From: Paludibacter sp.
GTDB taxonomy: Bacteria; Bacteroidota; Bacteroidia; Bacteroidales; Paludibacteraceae
Assembly: GCA_024709185.1 (NCBI GenBank)
Contig: JANJXE010000364.1
Span: 1-8,171 of the forward strand
Length of the DNA: 8,171 nt
Reading direction: 5' to 3'
The notes under the pieces were generated by a model. That model made no database searches. It was not told where the DNA came from and saw only the letters and a program-made list of their open reading frames with translations. Below, one piece after another: positions 1-6,222 of this stretch (position 1 is its first letter; every line of letters starts with the position of its first letter). A program made the position numbers and the translations under genes.

Positions 1-67
1 ATGCTGTTCTATTAGCCTGGCGTCTCTTCCTGTTATTATCGCTAATAACTATCGACAAAGACTTCAT
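1..67 (-). CDS. Start of an unidentified gene, cut by the left window edge
   Basis: An ATG at 67-65 opens a reading frame that stays open to the window edge (22 codons, beginning MKSLSIVISDNNRKRR). The visible part is basic, with an RKRR cluster, and is too short to assign to a family. The case for a real gene is mostly context: a well-formed Bacteroidota promoter lies about 90 bp upstream on the same strand, the bases just before the ATG are A-rich as is usual in this phylum, and the other upstream ATGs on this strand run into stops within a few codons. A five-codon frame (ATG at 81-79, TGA at 66-64) ends by overlapping this start as ATGA. The function is unknown. The start could be wrong if the true gene begins further left. 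Confidence 0.5.
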   Translation of the reverse strand, partial: MKSLSIVISDNNRKRRQANRTA

Positions 68-157
68 TTTATTTTTCCCATTATCTTATACTACATTGTC
101 TTGTTCATTGCATCATTTCAAAGAGCGTAATTTCACCTTTCCTCTCAAAAGGGACTG

Positions 158-188
158 CAAAGATAATTGGTTTTTTTATCTCCAGCAA
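158..188 (-). promoter_or_regulatory. Predicted Bacteroidota sigma-70-type promoter facing left
   Basis: Read on the minus strand, TATCTTTG (165-158) is an exact match to the -7 consensus TAnnTTTG. A TTG (188-186) lies 20 bp upstream, close to the usual 19-21 bp spacing for the -33 element. Transcription would start near 150 and cross an AT-rich leader of about 80 nt to the partial gene at 67. The upstream flank up to about 240 is rich in A and T runs, which could help as an UP-like region. This is a motif match only. Confidence 0.6.
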
Positions 189-244
189 ATTATTTTTCAA
201 AAAAAATCAACTATTTTTCGTCAAAAAAGTTATTCCGCTGAAAA

Positions 245-258
245 TGTGAATATTCACA
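245..258. repeat. 14-bp perfect palindrome over the lipB stop codon
   Basis: TGTGAATATTCACA is a perfect inverted repeat that contains the lipB TGA (256-254). On the minus strand it is followed by TTTT, so it could act as a weak hairpin (5-bp stem, ATAT loop) at the end of the lipB message. It could also be a protein-binding site about 57 bp upstream of the -33 element of the leftward promoter. Neither role is shown. It resembles a CRP half-site pair (TGTGA/TCACA) but has a 4-bp rather than 6-bp spacer. Confidence 0.4.
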
Positions 259-925
259 GGTTGAATTTCATTTCAATAATATTTCTCAATTGCTTGCCGG
301 CAGCTACAAAGTCGATTTCTTCGCCTGTTTCAACACCCAGGGATGTAACTCCCTTGTCGGTAAAACCACAGGGATTGATGTGCGAAAAATAGCTTAAATC
401 GGTATTGATATTTAATGCAAAGCCATGCATGGTTACGTAACGTGAACTTCTCACACCGATTGCACAAATTTTACGGGCCCGTACGGTGTCGGTATCGAGC
501 CATACACCGGTAGCTCCTTTCATACGCTCTCCTTTAAGACCATACAACGCTACAAATTCGATGATAGCATCTTCCAGCCATTCAATATACTGCCGCAAAC
601 CTATTCCAAAATTGGCCAAATCGAAAATCGGATAACCTACTAATTGACCCGGACCGTGATACGTAATATCGCCCCCACGGTTGGTATGCACGAATGCAGC
701 ATGCCGGGCCTGTAACTGGATATAATTCAACAACAAGTTCTGTTCATTGCCACTTTTTCCTAAAGTATAAACGTGAGGATGTTCACAAAAAACCAGGTAG
801 TTGGAAGTAGGTTTACCGGCCTGTTTTTGCTCGAGCAACTGATTAAACAACTTTTCCTGGTCACGCCAAGCTTCGTTGTACTCAATAGTCCCCCAATCCT
901 GAAATAGTATCGTTTGATTGTCCAT
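254..925 (-). CDS. lipB: Octanoyltransferase LipB (lipoate biosynthesis)
   Basis: Lipoyl(octanoyl) transferase. It moves the octanoyl group from octanoyl-ACP to the target lysine of lipoyl domains (E2 subunits of 2-oxoacid dehydrogenases, GcvH), after which LipA inserts sulfur. It acts in the cytoplasm. The 223-residue protein has the family signature RGGDITYHGPGQ (residues 83-94), then GATGVWL (137-143), KICAIGVR (152-159) with the expected catalytic lysine K152, MHGFALN (166-172), and INPCG (183-187) with the expected catalytic cysteine C186. Length is normal for the family and all key residues are present, so it should be active. The ATG at 925 lies 2 nt after the mtgA stop codon, so the two genes are probably cotranscribed and coupled. 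No lipA or lplA is seen in the window. No strong terminator follows, only a weak palindrome at the stop codon. Confidence 0.96.
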   Translation of the reverse strand: MDNQTILFQDWGTIEYNEAWRDQEKLFNQLLEQKQAGKPTSNYLVFCEHPHVYTLGKSGNEQNLLLNYIQLQARHAAFVHTNRGGDITYHGPGQLVGYPIFDLANFGIGLRQYIEWLEDAIIEFVALYGLKGERMKGATGVWLDTDTVRARKICAIGVRSSRYVTMHGFALNINTDLSYFSHINPCGFTDKGVTSLGVETGEEIDFVAAGKQLRNIIEMKFNL

Positions 926-927
926 GA

Positions 928-1656
928 TTAGTTGTTTTTGTTCGAAGAATCGTATCCATCAAACTGATGCTGAGGTAGTTTCTCCATCAGTGATACAATT
1001 GCATTGGTTCTACGGGGAATGTATGAAGATGGATTGACAGGACTGAATTTGCGTGGATTAGGCAGGCAAACTGCAATTGCAGCAGCCTGACGCCTGGTAA
1101 GCTTCGATGCATCTTTGCCAAAATATTCCATGGCTGCCGCCTGTGTACCATAAATGCCATCTCCCATTTCAATTACATTGAGATACACCTCCATAATGCG
1201 TTGTTTTGACCAGAAAAGTTCAATTAGAACCGTGAAATACGCTTCTAAGCCCTTCCGGACATAGGAACGTTTGTTCCATAAAAAAACATTTTTGGCTGTT
1301 TGCTGCGAAATTGTACTACCACCCCTTATGCGTTTACCTTTTTGGTTTTGCTGTAGGGCCTTTTTAATATCATCGATCGAAAACCCACTGTGTTCCAAAA
1401 ACAGATTATCTTCAGATGCAATAACTGCCTGAGCCATATGAGGAGATATTTTTTCAATAGGAACCCATTCTTTACTGTTTTTTGGTGTTTTACCGTCCAA
1501 CACAGCTTCCACTGATCGTATGATCATTAAGGGCGTGACCAGCACTGGCAGAAAACCTGCAAGAATGGTCCAACCAATTGATACGGTAAAAAATACCACA
1601 ATCAAATTCCGGACCCAGCGCAACAGCCTGCTCATTATGGATTGGTTTTTAAGCAT
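928..1656 (-). CDS. mtgA: Monofunctional biosynthetic peptidoglycan glycosyltransferase MtgA
   Basis: A glycosyltransferase family 51 enzyme that polymerises lipid II into glycan strands at the periplasmic face of the inner membrane, without the transpeptidase domain of class A PBPs. The 242-residue protein has a short basic N-terminus, one membrane anchor (about residues 17-46), and a single GT51 domain (about 63-226). Motifs in order: ASEDNLFLEHSGF (80-92) with catalytic E82, RGGSTISQQ (111-119), a basic stretch leading to E138 (second catalytic glutamate region), and KQRIMEVYLNVIEMGDGIYG (151-170). Length is typical. The longest frame starts at ATG 1656; a second in-frame ATG at 1635 (residue 8, MSRLLRW) is a good alternative, because 1656 lies only 7 nt past the T-tract of the upstream terminator. 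No consensus promoter is visible between that terminator and the gene. lipB follows 2 nt downstream. Confidence 0.95.
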   Translation of the reverse strand: MLKNQSIMSRLLRWVRNLIVVFFTVSIGWTILAGFLPVLVTPLMIIRSVEAVLDGKTPKNSKEWVPIEKISPHMAQAVIASEDNLFLEHSGFSIDDIKKALQQNQKGKRIRGGSTISQQTAKNVFLWNKRSYVRKGLEAYFTVLIELFWSKQRIMEVYLNVIEMGDGIYGTQAAAMEYFGKDASKLTRRQAAAIAVCLPNPRKFSPVNPSSYIPRRTNAIVSLMEKLPQHQFDGYDSSNKNN

Positions 1657-1663
1657 ATACTAT

Positions 1664-1698
1664 AAAAAAACTCCCTCGCGACCAGCAAGGGAGTTTTT
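1664..1698 (-). terminator. Intrinsic terminator after the pseudouridine synthase gene
   Basis: A strong hairpin with a CTCCCT/AGGGAG core (1671-1676 with 1688-1693), extended by five A-T pairs on each side, and an 11-nt loop. On the minus strand it is followed by seven T residues (1670-1664), a classical rho-independent terminator 18 nt after the stop at 1716. Part of the T-tract can also pair with the upstream A-run. On the plus strand it also ends in TTTTT, so it could work in both directions. It ends 7 nt before the longest mtgA start, leaving no room for a separate downstream promoter. Confidence 0.85.
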
Positions 1699-1715
1699 GA
1701 AATTGTTTTGGAGAT

Positions 1716-3158
1716 TTATTCGTAAGCTCCCATTTTTAACATATTAACCTCCCGTTCTGTTAGGAAGCGGTATTTCCCACGTGGTAGGTTCTTTTTAGTT
1801 AAACCAGCAAAGAACACCCTGTCGAGTCGAACTACCTTATATCCCAGTTTTTCAAAAATCCTGCGAACAACTCGGTTTTGTCCGGAATGGATCTGAATAC
1901 CTACCTGACGGAAATCATCATCCTTTATAAAATTCAGTTCATCGGCAGCAATTTTCTCATCGTCGAGTGTTACACCTGACAAAACAGCTTCGAAATCTGG
2001 AATTTCGAGTGGTTTATCCAGAGTTACGTGATAAATTTTCTTTTTATCGTATTTCGGATGAGTAAGCTTGGATGCAAGATCACCATCATTTGTCAACAAT
2101 AAAACTCCAGTAGTGTTACGGTCGAGTCGGCCCACCGGATAAATACGTTCGCTGCATGCATGCTTCACAAGATCGAGAACTGTGCGGCGCTCGTGTGTAT
2201 CTTCAGATGTTGTAACCGTATCTTTTGGTTTATTTAACAGAATGTAAACCTTGCGCTCCGATCGTACCAACTGATTATGGAACATTACCTTATCGGAATG
2301 CATTACTTTTACGCCCATTTCTGTAACCAATTCTCCATTAACAGTAATAACGCCGGTACGGATAAACTCATCGGCTTCACGACGAGAACAGATACCTGCA
2401 TTGGCTAAAAACTTATTCAGTCGAACCGGCTTGGTGAAATCTACCTCGTTACGACGATATTCTAGTTGTTTTTTCTTGCTATATTTTGCGTTTGGATCCA
2501 CATTTCCGGAACGGATGCGCGGTCGACGGCCAGTTGTATCGCGGGTATCAAAGCGCGTTTCAACATAATTCCCATCGGAGGATTCACCGGATTTACGTAA
2601 AGTAATACGCTGGCGACCACTACCTGCGGGTGCCGAACCATCCTGGGGACGACTCTTAAAGCGTGGGCGACCTGTTGAATCGCGGTCGGATGAAAATCCA
2701 CCACCCCCTTCACGGCGTTCAAAAGGACGCGATTCACGACGCTCAAACGGACGATTTTCCCGGTTAGTATCGTAAGGGCGCGATTCGCGATTGCTGGTAT
2801 ACGGACGCGATTCACGGTTGTTGTCATAAGGGCGTGGTTCGCGATTCGGGTTATAAGAACGTTGCTCGCGGTTATCGTAGGAACGATGTTCACGATTTTC
2901 ATAGGGACGGGATTCTCTGCGTTCGTAAGGACGTTGCTCCCTGTTTTCAAAGTTTTGTTTATTCTCTTCCCTTTTACTAAAATCCGGCTTGAACGACGGA
3001 CGATCATTATCACGAGATTGATTAGGGCTGAATTTCGCAGCGCCTCTCGTACCTTTCAGTATCGATCTTACATCTCTTTTTTCAAATGGTTTACCATCAC
3101 GGCCGGCACCGGAACCCACTCTTTTAGGGCGTTCCTGCCAGTTTTCATTGTTTGTCAT
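1716..3158 (-). CDS. rluB: RluB/RsuA-family rRNA pseudouridine synthase with long Arg-rich N-terminal tail
   Basis: Isomerises a specific uridine of rRNA to pseudouridine; the RluB versus RsuA/RluF subfamily, and so the target site, cannot be fixed by eye. From the ATG at 3158 the protein has 480 residues. Residues 1 to about 240 are low-complexity and rich in R, E, N, S, P, including a repeat array. An S4 RNA-binding domain follows (about 245-292, RLNKFLANAGICSRREADEF). The catalytic domain has GRLDRNTTGVLLLTNDG (343-359) with catalytic aspartate D346, and IHSGQNRVVRRIFEKLGY (423-440) near the C-terminus. The typical enzyme core is about 230-250 residues, so half the protein is tail. The frame can be extended to a TTG at 3191, but that codon lies in the -7 promoter box, so ATG 3158 is chosen. 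A strong terminator follows the stop. Similar charged tails are common on this enzyme in Bacteroidota (recalled knowledge). Confidence 0.93.
   Translation of the reverse strand: MTNNENWQERPKRVGSGAGRDGKPFEKRDVRSILKGTRGAAKFSPNQSRDNDRPSFKPDFSKREENKQNFENREQRPYERRESRPYENREHRSYDNREQRSYNPNREPRPYDNNRESRPYTSNRESRPYDTNRENRPFERRESRPFERREGGGGFSSDRDSTGRPRFKSRPQDGSAPAGSGRQRITLRKSGESSDGNYVETRFDTRDTTGRRPRIRSGNVDPNAKYSKKKQLEYRRNEVDFTKPVRLNKFLANAGICSRREADEFIRTGVITVNGELVTEMGVKVMHSDKVMFHNQLVRSERKVYILLNKPKDTVTTSEDTHERRTVLDLVKHACSERIYPVGRLDRNTTGVLLLTNDGDLASKLTHPKYDKKKIYHVTLDKPLEIPDFEAVLSGVTLDDEKIAADELNFIKDDDFRQVGIQIHSGQNRVVRRIFEKLGYKVVRLDRVFFAGLTKKNLPRGKYRFLTEREVNMLKMGAYE
2709..2945 (-). repeat. Tandem 8-9 residue repeats in the synthase N-terminal tail
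   Basis: About ten units of consensus (N/R)RExRPY(D/E), each 8-9 codons, in residues 72-150 of the 480-residue protein. Units run NREQRPYE, RRESRPYE, NREHRSYD, NREQRSYNP, NREPRPYDN, NRESRPYTS, NRESRPYDT, NRENRPFE, RRESRPFE, then RREGGGG. The repetition also shows in the DNA as recurring CGCGATTC/ACGG blocks on the plus strand. Biased composition keeps other frames open here, which yields false ORFs. Such Arg/aromatic tails are typically disordered and bind RNA; that role is inferred. Confidence 0.85.
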
Positions 3159-3188
3159 TTCTACAACTAAAATTAATTTTTGAGCCTG

Positions 3189-3218
3189 CAAATATCGGAA
3201 TAATTATCGAAACAGCAA
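3189..3218 (-). promoter_or_regulatory. Predicted promoter of the pseudouridine synthase gene
   Basis: On the minus strand TTG (3218-3216) is followed by exactly 19 bp and then GATATTTG (3196-3189), a 5 of 6 match to TAnnTTTG. Predicted transcription starts near 3182, giving a leader of about 25 nt to ATG 3158. This placement rules out the upstream TTG start at 3191. Confidence 0.6.
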
Positions 3219-3225
3219 AACTTCC

Positions 3226-3255
3226 CTTTTTATATTATATTTTTTTCTACTTTTG
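3226..3255 (+). promoter_or_regulatory. Predicted promoter of rarA
   Basis: TACTTTTG (3248-3255) is an exact match to the TAnnTTTG -7 consensus, 25 bp before the rarA ATG at 3281. The -33 element is poor (CTT at 3226-3228 at 19-bp spacing), and the flank is very AT-rich (3227-3246). It lies back to back with the leftward promoter; the two -33 regions are only about 8 bp apart. Confidence 0.6.
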
Positions 3256-3280
3256 CAGTTCATCCTAGTATTAGAACACC

Positions 3281-4549
3281 ATGCAACCACTTGCAGAGCG
3301 ATTAAGGCCATCAACATTAAACGATTATATCGGACAAAAACACCTCGTAGGGGAAAAAGCTATTTTACGTCAAATGATAGAAACCGGACGTATTGCTTCT
3401 TTCATTCTTTGGGGACCTCCCGGAGTTGGCAAAACAACGTTGGCCAGAATTATTGCCAATCAGCTCGATCGCCCATTTTATACTCTTAGTGCGGTGACTT
3501 CCGGGGTGAAAGATGTGCGCGAAGTGATTGAAAAAGCCAAAGCGAACCGAATGTTTGCCCAGGGTGTAAGTCCGATCCTTTTTATTGATGAAATTCACCG
3601 GTTTAGTAAATCGCAACAGGACTCTTTACTAGGGGCTGTTGAAAATGGCACTGTTACATTAATCGGGGCTACAACCGAGAATCCGTCGTTTGAAGTTATT
3701 ACTCCACTACTCTCCCGTTGTCAGGTGTATGTATTGAAAGCCCTTGAGAAGGAAGATTTGCTTGAATTAATGGATCGTGCACTCACAACCGATAATGAAT
3801 TAAAGAAACTCAATGTTGTGGTAGAAGAGACCGATGCAGTACTTCGGTTTTCTGGTGGTGATGCTCGTAAATTACTCAATATTATCGACTTGGTTTGTTC
3901 AGCAAATAACACCGATGAAATTCGAATTACAAATAAAACTGTAACTGAACGGCTGCAGCAAAACCCGATGGCTTATGATAAAGATGGTGAAATACATTAT
4001 GACATAATTTCTGCCTTCATCAAATCCATTCGTGGAAGCGATCCCGACGCAGCAATTTATTGGCTTGCACGTATGATTGCCGGCGGTGAGGATCCCAAAT
4101 TTATTGCACGAAGGTTGTTGATTTCGGCCGCTGAAGATATCGGACTAGCCAATCCCAATGCACTTCTCCTATCCAATGCCTGTTTTGATGCCCTTCACAA
4201 AATCGGATGGCCGGAAGGAAGGATTATCCTGGCAGAAACAACGGTTTACCTTGCTGCATCACCTAAAAGCAATTCCGCTTATCTGGCCATTGATGATGCA
4301 CTTGCACTTGTTGAAAATACCGGTAATTTGCCTGTACCTCTACATCTACGCAATGCACCCACTAAGTTGATGAAAGAACTGAACTACGGTACCAATTACA
4401 AATATTCTCACGACTTTCCAAATCACTTTATCGATCAGCAGTTTATGCCCGATGAATTGAAATCGCACCGAATCTGGCAGGTACAAAACAACAACGCCGA
4501 GAAAAAACTCGGCGATTGGTTGCGTTTCCTATGGAATGGAAGATATTAA
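3281..4549 (+). CDS. rarA: Replication-associated recombination protein RarA (MgsA), AAA+ ATPase
   Basis: A homologue of E. coli RarA/MgsA and eukaryotic Mgs1/WRNIP1, a clamp-loader-like AAA+ ATPase that acts at stalled replication forks and gapped DNA and interacts with SSB. The 422-residue protein is near the family's usual length. It has Walker A GPPGVGKT (45-52), Walker B LFIDEIHRF (100-108, D103/E104), sensor 1 GATTENPSFE (129-138), the arginine-finger motif LLSRC (R146), sensor 2 region SGGDARKLLN (191-200), then the RarA C-terminal tetramerisation region with RGSDPDAAIYWLARMI (251-266), AAEDIGLANPNAL (283-295) and HLRNAPTKLMK (355-365). The ATG at 3281 is preceded by a matching promoter with a short leader. 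The TAA overlaps by 4 bp the stop codon of the converging PspC gene, and the last 20 codons contain a hairpin that probably terminates that gene's transcript. Confidence 0.97.
   Translation: MQPLAERLRPSTLNDYIGQKHLVGEKAILRQMIETGRIASFILWGPPGVGKTTLARIIANQLDRPFYTLSAVTSGVKDVREVIEKAKANRMFAQGVSPILFIDEIHRFSKSQQDSLLGAVENGTVTLIGATTENPSFEVITPLLSRCQVYVLKALEKEDLLELMDRALTTDNELKKLNVVVEETDAVLRFSGGDARKLLNIIDLVCSANNTDEIRITNKTVTERLQQNPMAYDKDGEIHYDIISAFIKSIRGSDPDAAIYWLARMIAGGEDPKFIARRLLISAAEDIGLANPNALLLSNACFDALHKIGWPEGRIILAETTVYLAASPKSNSAYLAIDDALALVENTGNLPVPLHLRNAPTKLMKELNYGTNYKYSHDFPNHFIDQQFMPDELKSHRIWQVQNNNAEKKLGDWLRFLWNGRY
4485..4514 (-). terminator. Intrinsic terminator of the efflux/PadR/PspC operon, inside rarA
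   Basis: A perfect 7-bp GC-rich stem, CGCCGAG (4495-4501) with CTCGGCG (4508-4514), and a 6-nt loop. On the minus strand it is followed by TTGTTGTTTT (4494-4485), a U-rich tail; on the plus strand no T-run follows. It begins 32 nt after the PspC-protein stop codon. It is embedded in the 3' coding part of rarA (codons for NAEKKLGD). Activity is predicted from structure only. Confidence 0.65.
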
Positions 4550-6222
4550 TTGAATCCTACACTGGCAGCACCCGATACCTCCTGATGATGGTATACCGGG
4601 CGATAGCGATTTTTAAAGTGTGAAGTACCCGACATGTGTACATCAAGTGAATCGGTAACATTTGTTTTTAAATCGACCAGTCCCGCACCTTTCACACGCG
4701 CATTGTGTACAATGAGCTCGTTGGCATCCAACTGCGAAGCACCCGAACTCTCATAGTCCATGCGATAGGCCATACCCTCGAGGTCGAGTTGAGAAGCCGC
4801 CGATTGCTGAATCCGTAATTCCTTATTCACGTGAACATTCAAATCAGCTTTACTCATACCCGATAAATCGAGGTTTAAATAATCGGTTGTAAATAAATTA
4901 TAACTATTTACTTCGCTGGTTCCGCTCACTCTGAGCGAGCGAAGTTCAGGCATTACAACAAATACCGTAAGATCACGATTTACATGAAAGCGACTGGTAC
5001 TCAAGCGCAATACCCCATCGGTGACTTTTGCATGAAGGTGAGATAATGCAGTAGGTCCACCAGTTGCCTGTACCGAGAAAAGCGAATCCCTGGTCATTTC
5101 CACTTTGATATTTCCCGACACATCTATGGAATGAAAATCATTTACAGTTAATTGCTGGTTTGTGGCAATTTCGTTTGTATCATCCTGCCAGTAGAAACTA
5201 AACTGGTCGTTATCACCTCGTACCACATTCACAACTGTTTTTGCCGAAATACCTGCAATCAAAAATATACCTGCCAGCCATAAAATAAACATAATCCAGC
5301 CCAGTGGTTTATTGGATTTTTTCTTTCCTGTAAGGATTCTGATTGCACCATAAATAATTCCAAAAACCGGGATGCCAACAACCAATAGCAACGAAATGAC
5401 CATTAACGTGGCCTGAGTAGGTGTAAGCATGTGAATATCCGGAGTAAAACCAGTCAGCACGGAAGGTTCGAAAATAAACAATGAAAGTACAAAAAGCAGT
5501 GAACCCAACACGATAAATCCTACAAATGCCATGAAAGCACCCATAATGCCAAATAGAACCTTAAAGATTCCACTGAACACCTCGCCCAATCGACTACCAA
5601 CAGAATTGGTCTTCTGTTCAAACTGTTCGCTGTTCACATAATTTTTCATATTATTGATTTCCTCTTTGATGCGATCTGCAGTAACCGGTTCGCCCTGCAT
5701 TTCGAGTTTCTGAGCTACGGTACGTGCAGCTGGTGCTACAATCCACACTATAATATAAATAGGTATTAAAGTAGTGTAGGATATGATTACCAGAACTACA
5801 AGAATAATGCGTATAATGGCCAAATCCCATCCGAGATACGCTGCTAAACCAGCAGCTACACCACCCAATACGGCATTGTCAGGATCACGGTAAAATTTAC
5901 GGCTTGGCCGTTCGCCACTTGTTGAAGAAGTTTCACTTGCTTTAGCCTGTGGTTCTTCATCGTCGGATGCAAACTGATTTGGTTTACCCAGAATAGCAAT
6001 AACAGCCTCTACATCTTCGAGGTTTATCACATTTTTACCTTTGTCGAGTTTTTCGGTGAACAATTCAGCAATGCGAGCCTCGATGTCGGCCATTACTTCG
6101 CGTTTTTCGCCTTCTGAAAGGCGGTTTTCCACTTCATTTAAATACTGTTGAAGTGCTTCATAAGCGTCGTTATCAATATGGAAAACGACATTATTTAAAT
6201 TGACGGTGAATGTTTTTTTCAT
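4546..6222 (-). CDS. PspC-domain membrane protein with C-terminal GIN (DUF2807) beta-helix
   Basis: A 558-residue membrane protein with three parts. Residues 1 to about 82 form a soluble helical region (VENRLSEGEKREVMADIEARIAELF is typical) that resembles domains found next to PadR regulators in other bacteria, followed by a linker. A PspC domain spans about 108-167 (KFYRDPDNAVLGGVAAGLAAYLGWD, then a membrane helix). Further hydrophobic segments lie near 215-252, 268-295 and 306-328. After these comes a probable periplasmic GIN/DUF2807 domain (about 358-556) with SG-type turns at residues 369, 433, 454, 474, 493, 513, 531 and 550, spaced 18-21 residues, as expected for a right-handed beta-helix. 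Proteins of this build are common in Bacteroidota; their function is not established, and the link to E. coli PspC (phage-shock envelope stress) rests on one domain. The start ATG overlaps the PadR stop as ATGA. Confidence 0.9.
   Translation of the reverse strand: MKKTFTVNLNNVVFHIDNDAYEALQQYLNEVENRLSEGEKREVMADIEARIAELFTEKLDKGKNVINLEDVEAVIAILGKPNQFASDDEEPQAKASETSSTSGERPSRKFYRDPDNAVLGGVAAGLAAYLGWDLAIIRIILVVLVIISYTTLIPIYIIVWIVAPAARTVAQKLEMQGEPVTADRIKEEINNMKNYVNSEQFEQKTNSVGSRLGEVFSGIFKVLFGIMGAFMAFVGFIVLGSLLFVLSLFIFEPSVLTGFTPDIHMLTPTQATLMVISLLLVVGIPVFGIIYGAIRILTGKKKSNKPLGWIMFILWLAGIFLIAGISAKTVVNVVRGDNDQFSFYWQDDTNEIATNQQLTVNDFHSIDVSGNIKVEMTRDSLFSVQATGGPTALSHLHAKVTDGVLRLSTSRFHVNRDLTVFVVMPELRSLRVSGTSEVNSYNLFTTDYLNLDLSGMSKADLNVHVNKELRIQQSAASQLDLEGMAYRMDYESSGASQLDANELIVHNARVKGAGLVDLKTNVTDSLDVHMSGTSHFKNRYRPVYHHQEVSGAASVGFN
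4571..4614 (+). terminator. Weak candidate terminator for rarA
   Basis: CCCG plus ATACC (4571-4579) can pair with GGTAT and CGGG (4590-4594, 4597-4600) with a 2-nt bulge and a 10-nt loop. TTTTT follows at 4610-4614, but 9 nt after the stem, which is far for an intrinsic terminator. It lies within the 3' end of the PspC-protein gene, 21 nt after the rarA stop. No better rarA terminator was seen. Confidence 0.25.

Noticed and set aside
245..258. CRP/FNR-type operator
   Set aside because: The half-sites resemble TGTGA/TCACA but the spacer is 4 bp instead of 6, and the site covers a stop codon; kept only as a palindrome.
96..392. 98-codon plus-strand frame at the left
   Set aside because: Its 3' half is antisense to the lipB C-terminus and its 5' half crosses AT-rich intergenic DNA with a promoter on the other strand; the translation looks unlike a protein domain.
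2462..3013. 183-codon minus-strand frame overlapping the synthase N-terminal tail
   Set aside because: It is a shadow of the repetitive Arg/Glu-rich coding region. The synthase frame continues into recognisable S4 and catalytic domains, while this one has no recognisable domain and only biased composition.
2862..3170. 102-codon plus-strand frame opposite the repeat array
   Set aside because: Antisense shadow of the repeat-rich region; it has no start context or promoter, and would cover the synthase start.
3159..3191. Upstream TTG start adding 11 residues to the pseudouridine synthase
   Set aside because: The codon lies inside the predicted -7 promoter element and the added residues are not family-like; ATG 3158 fits a short leader.
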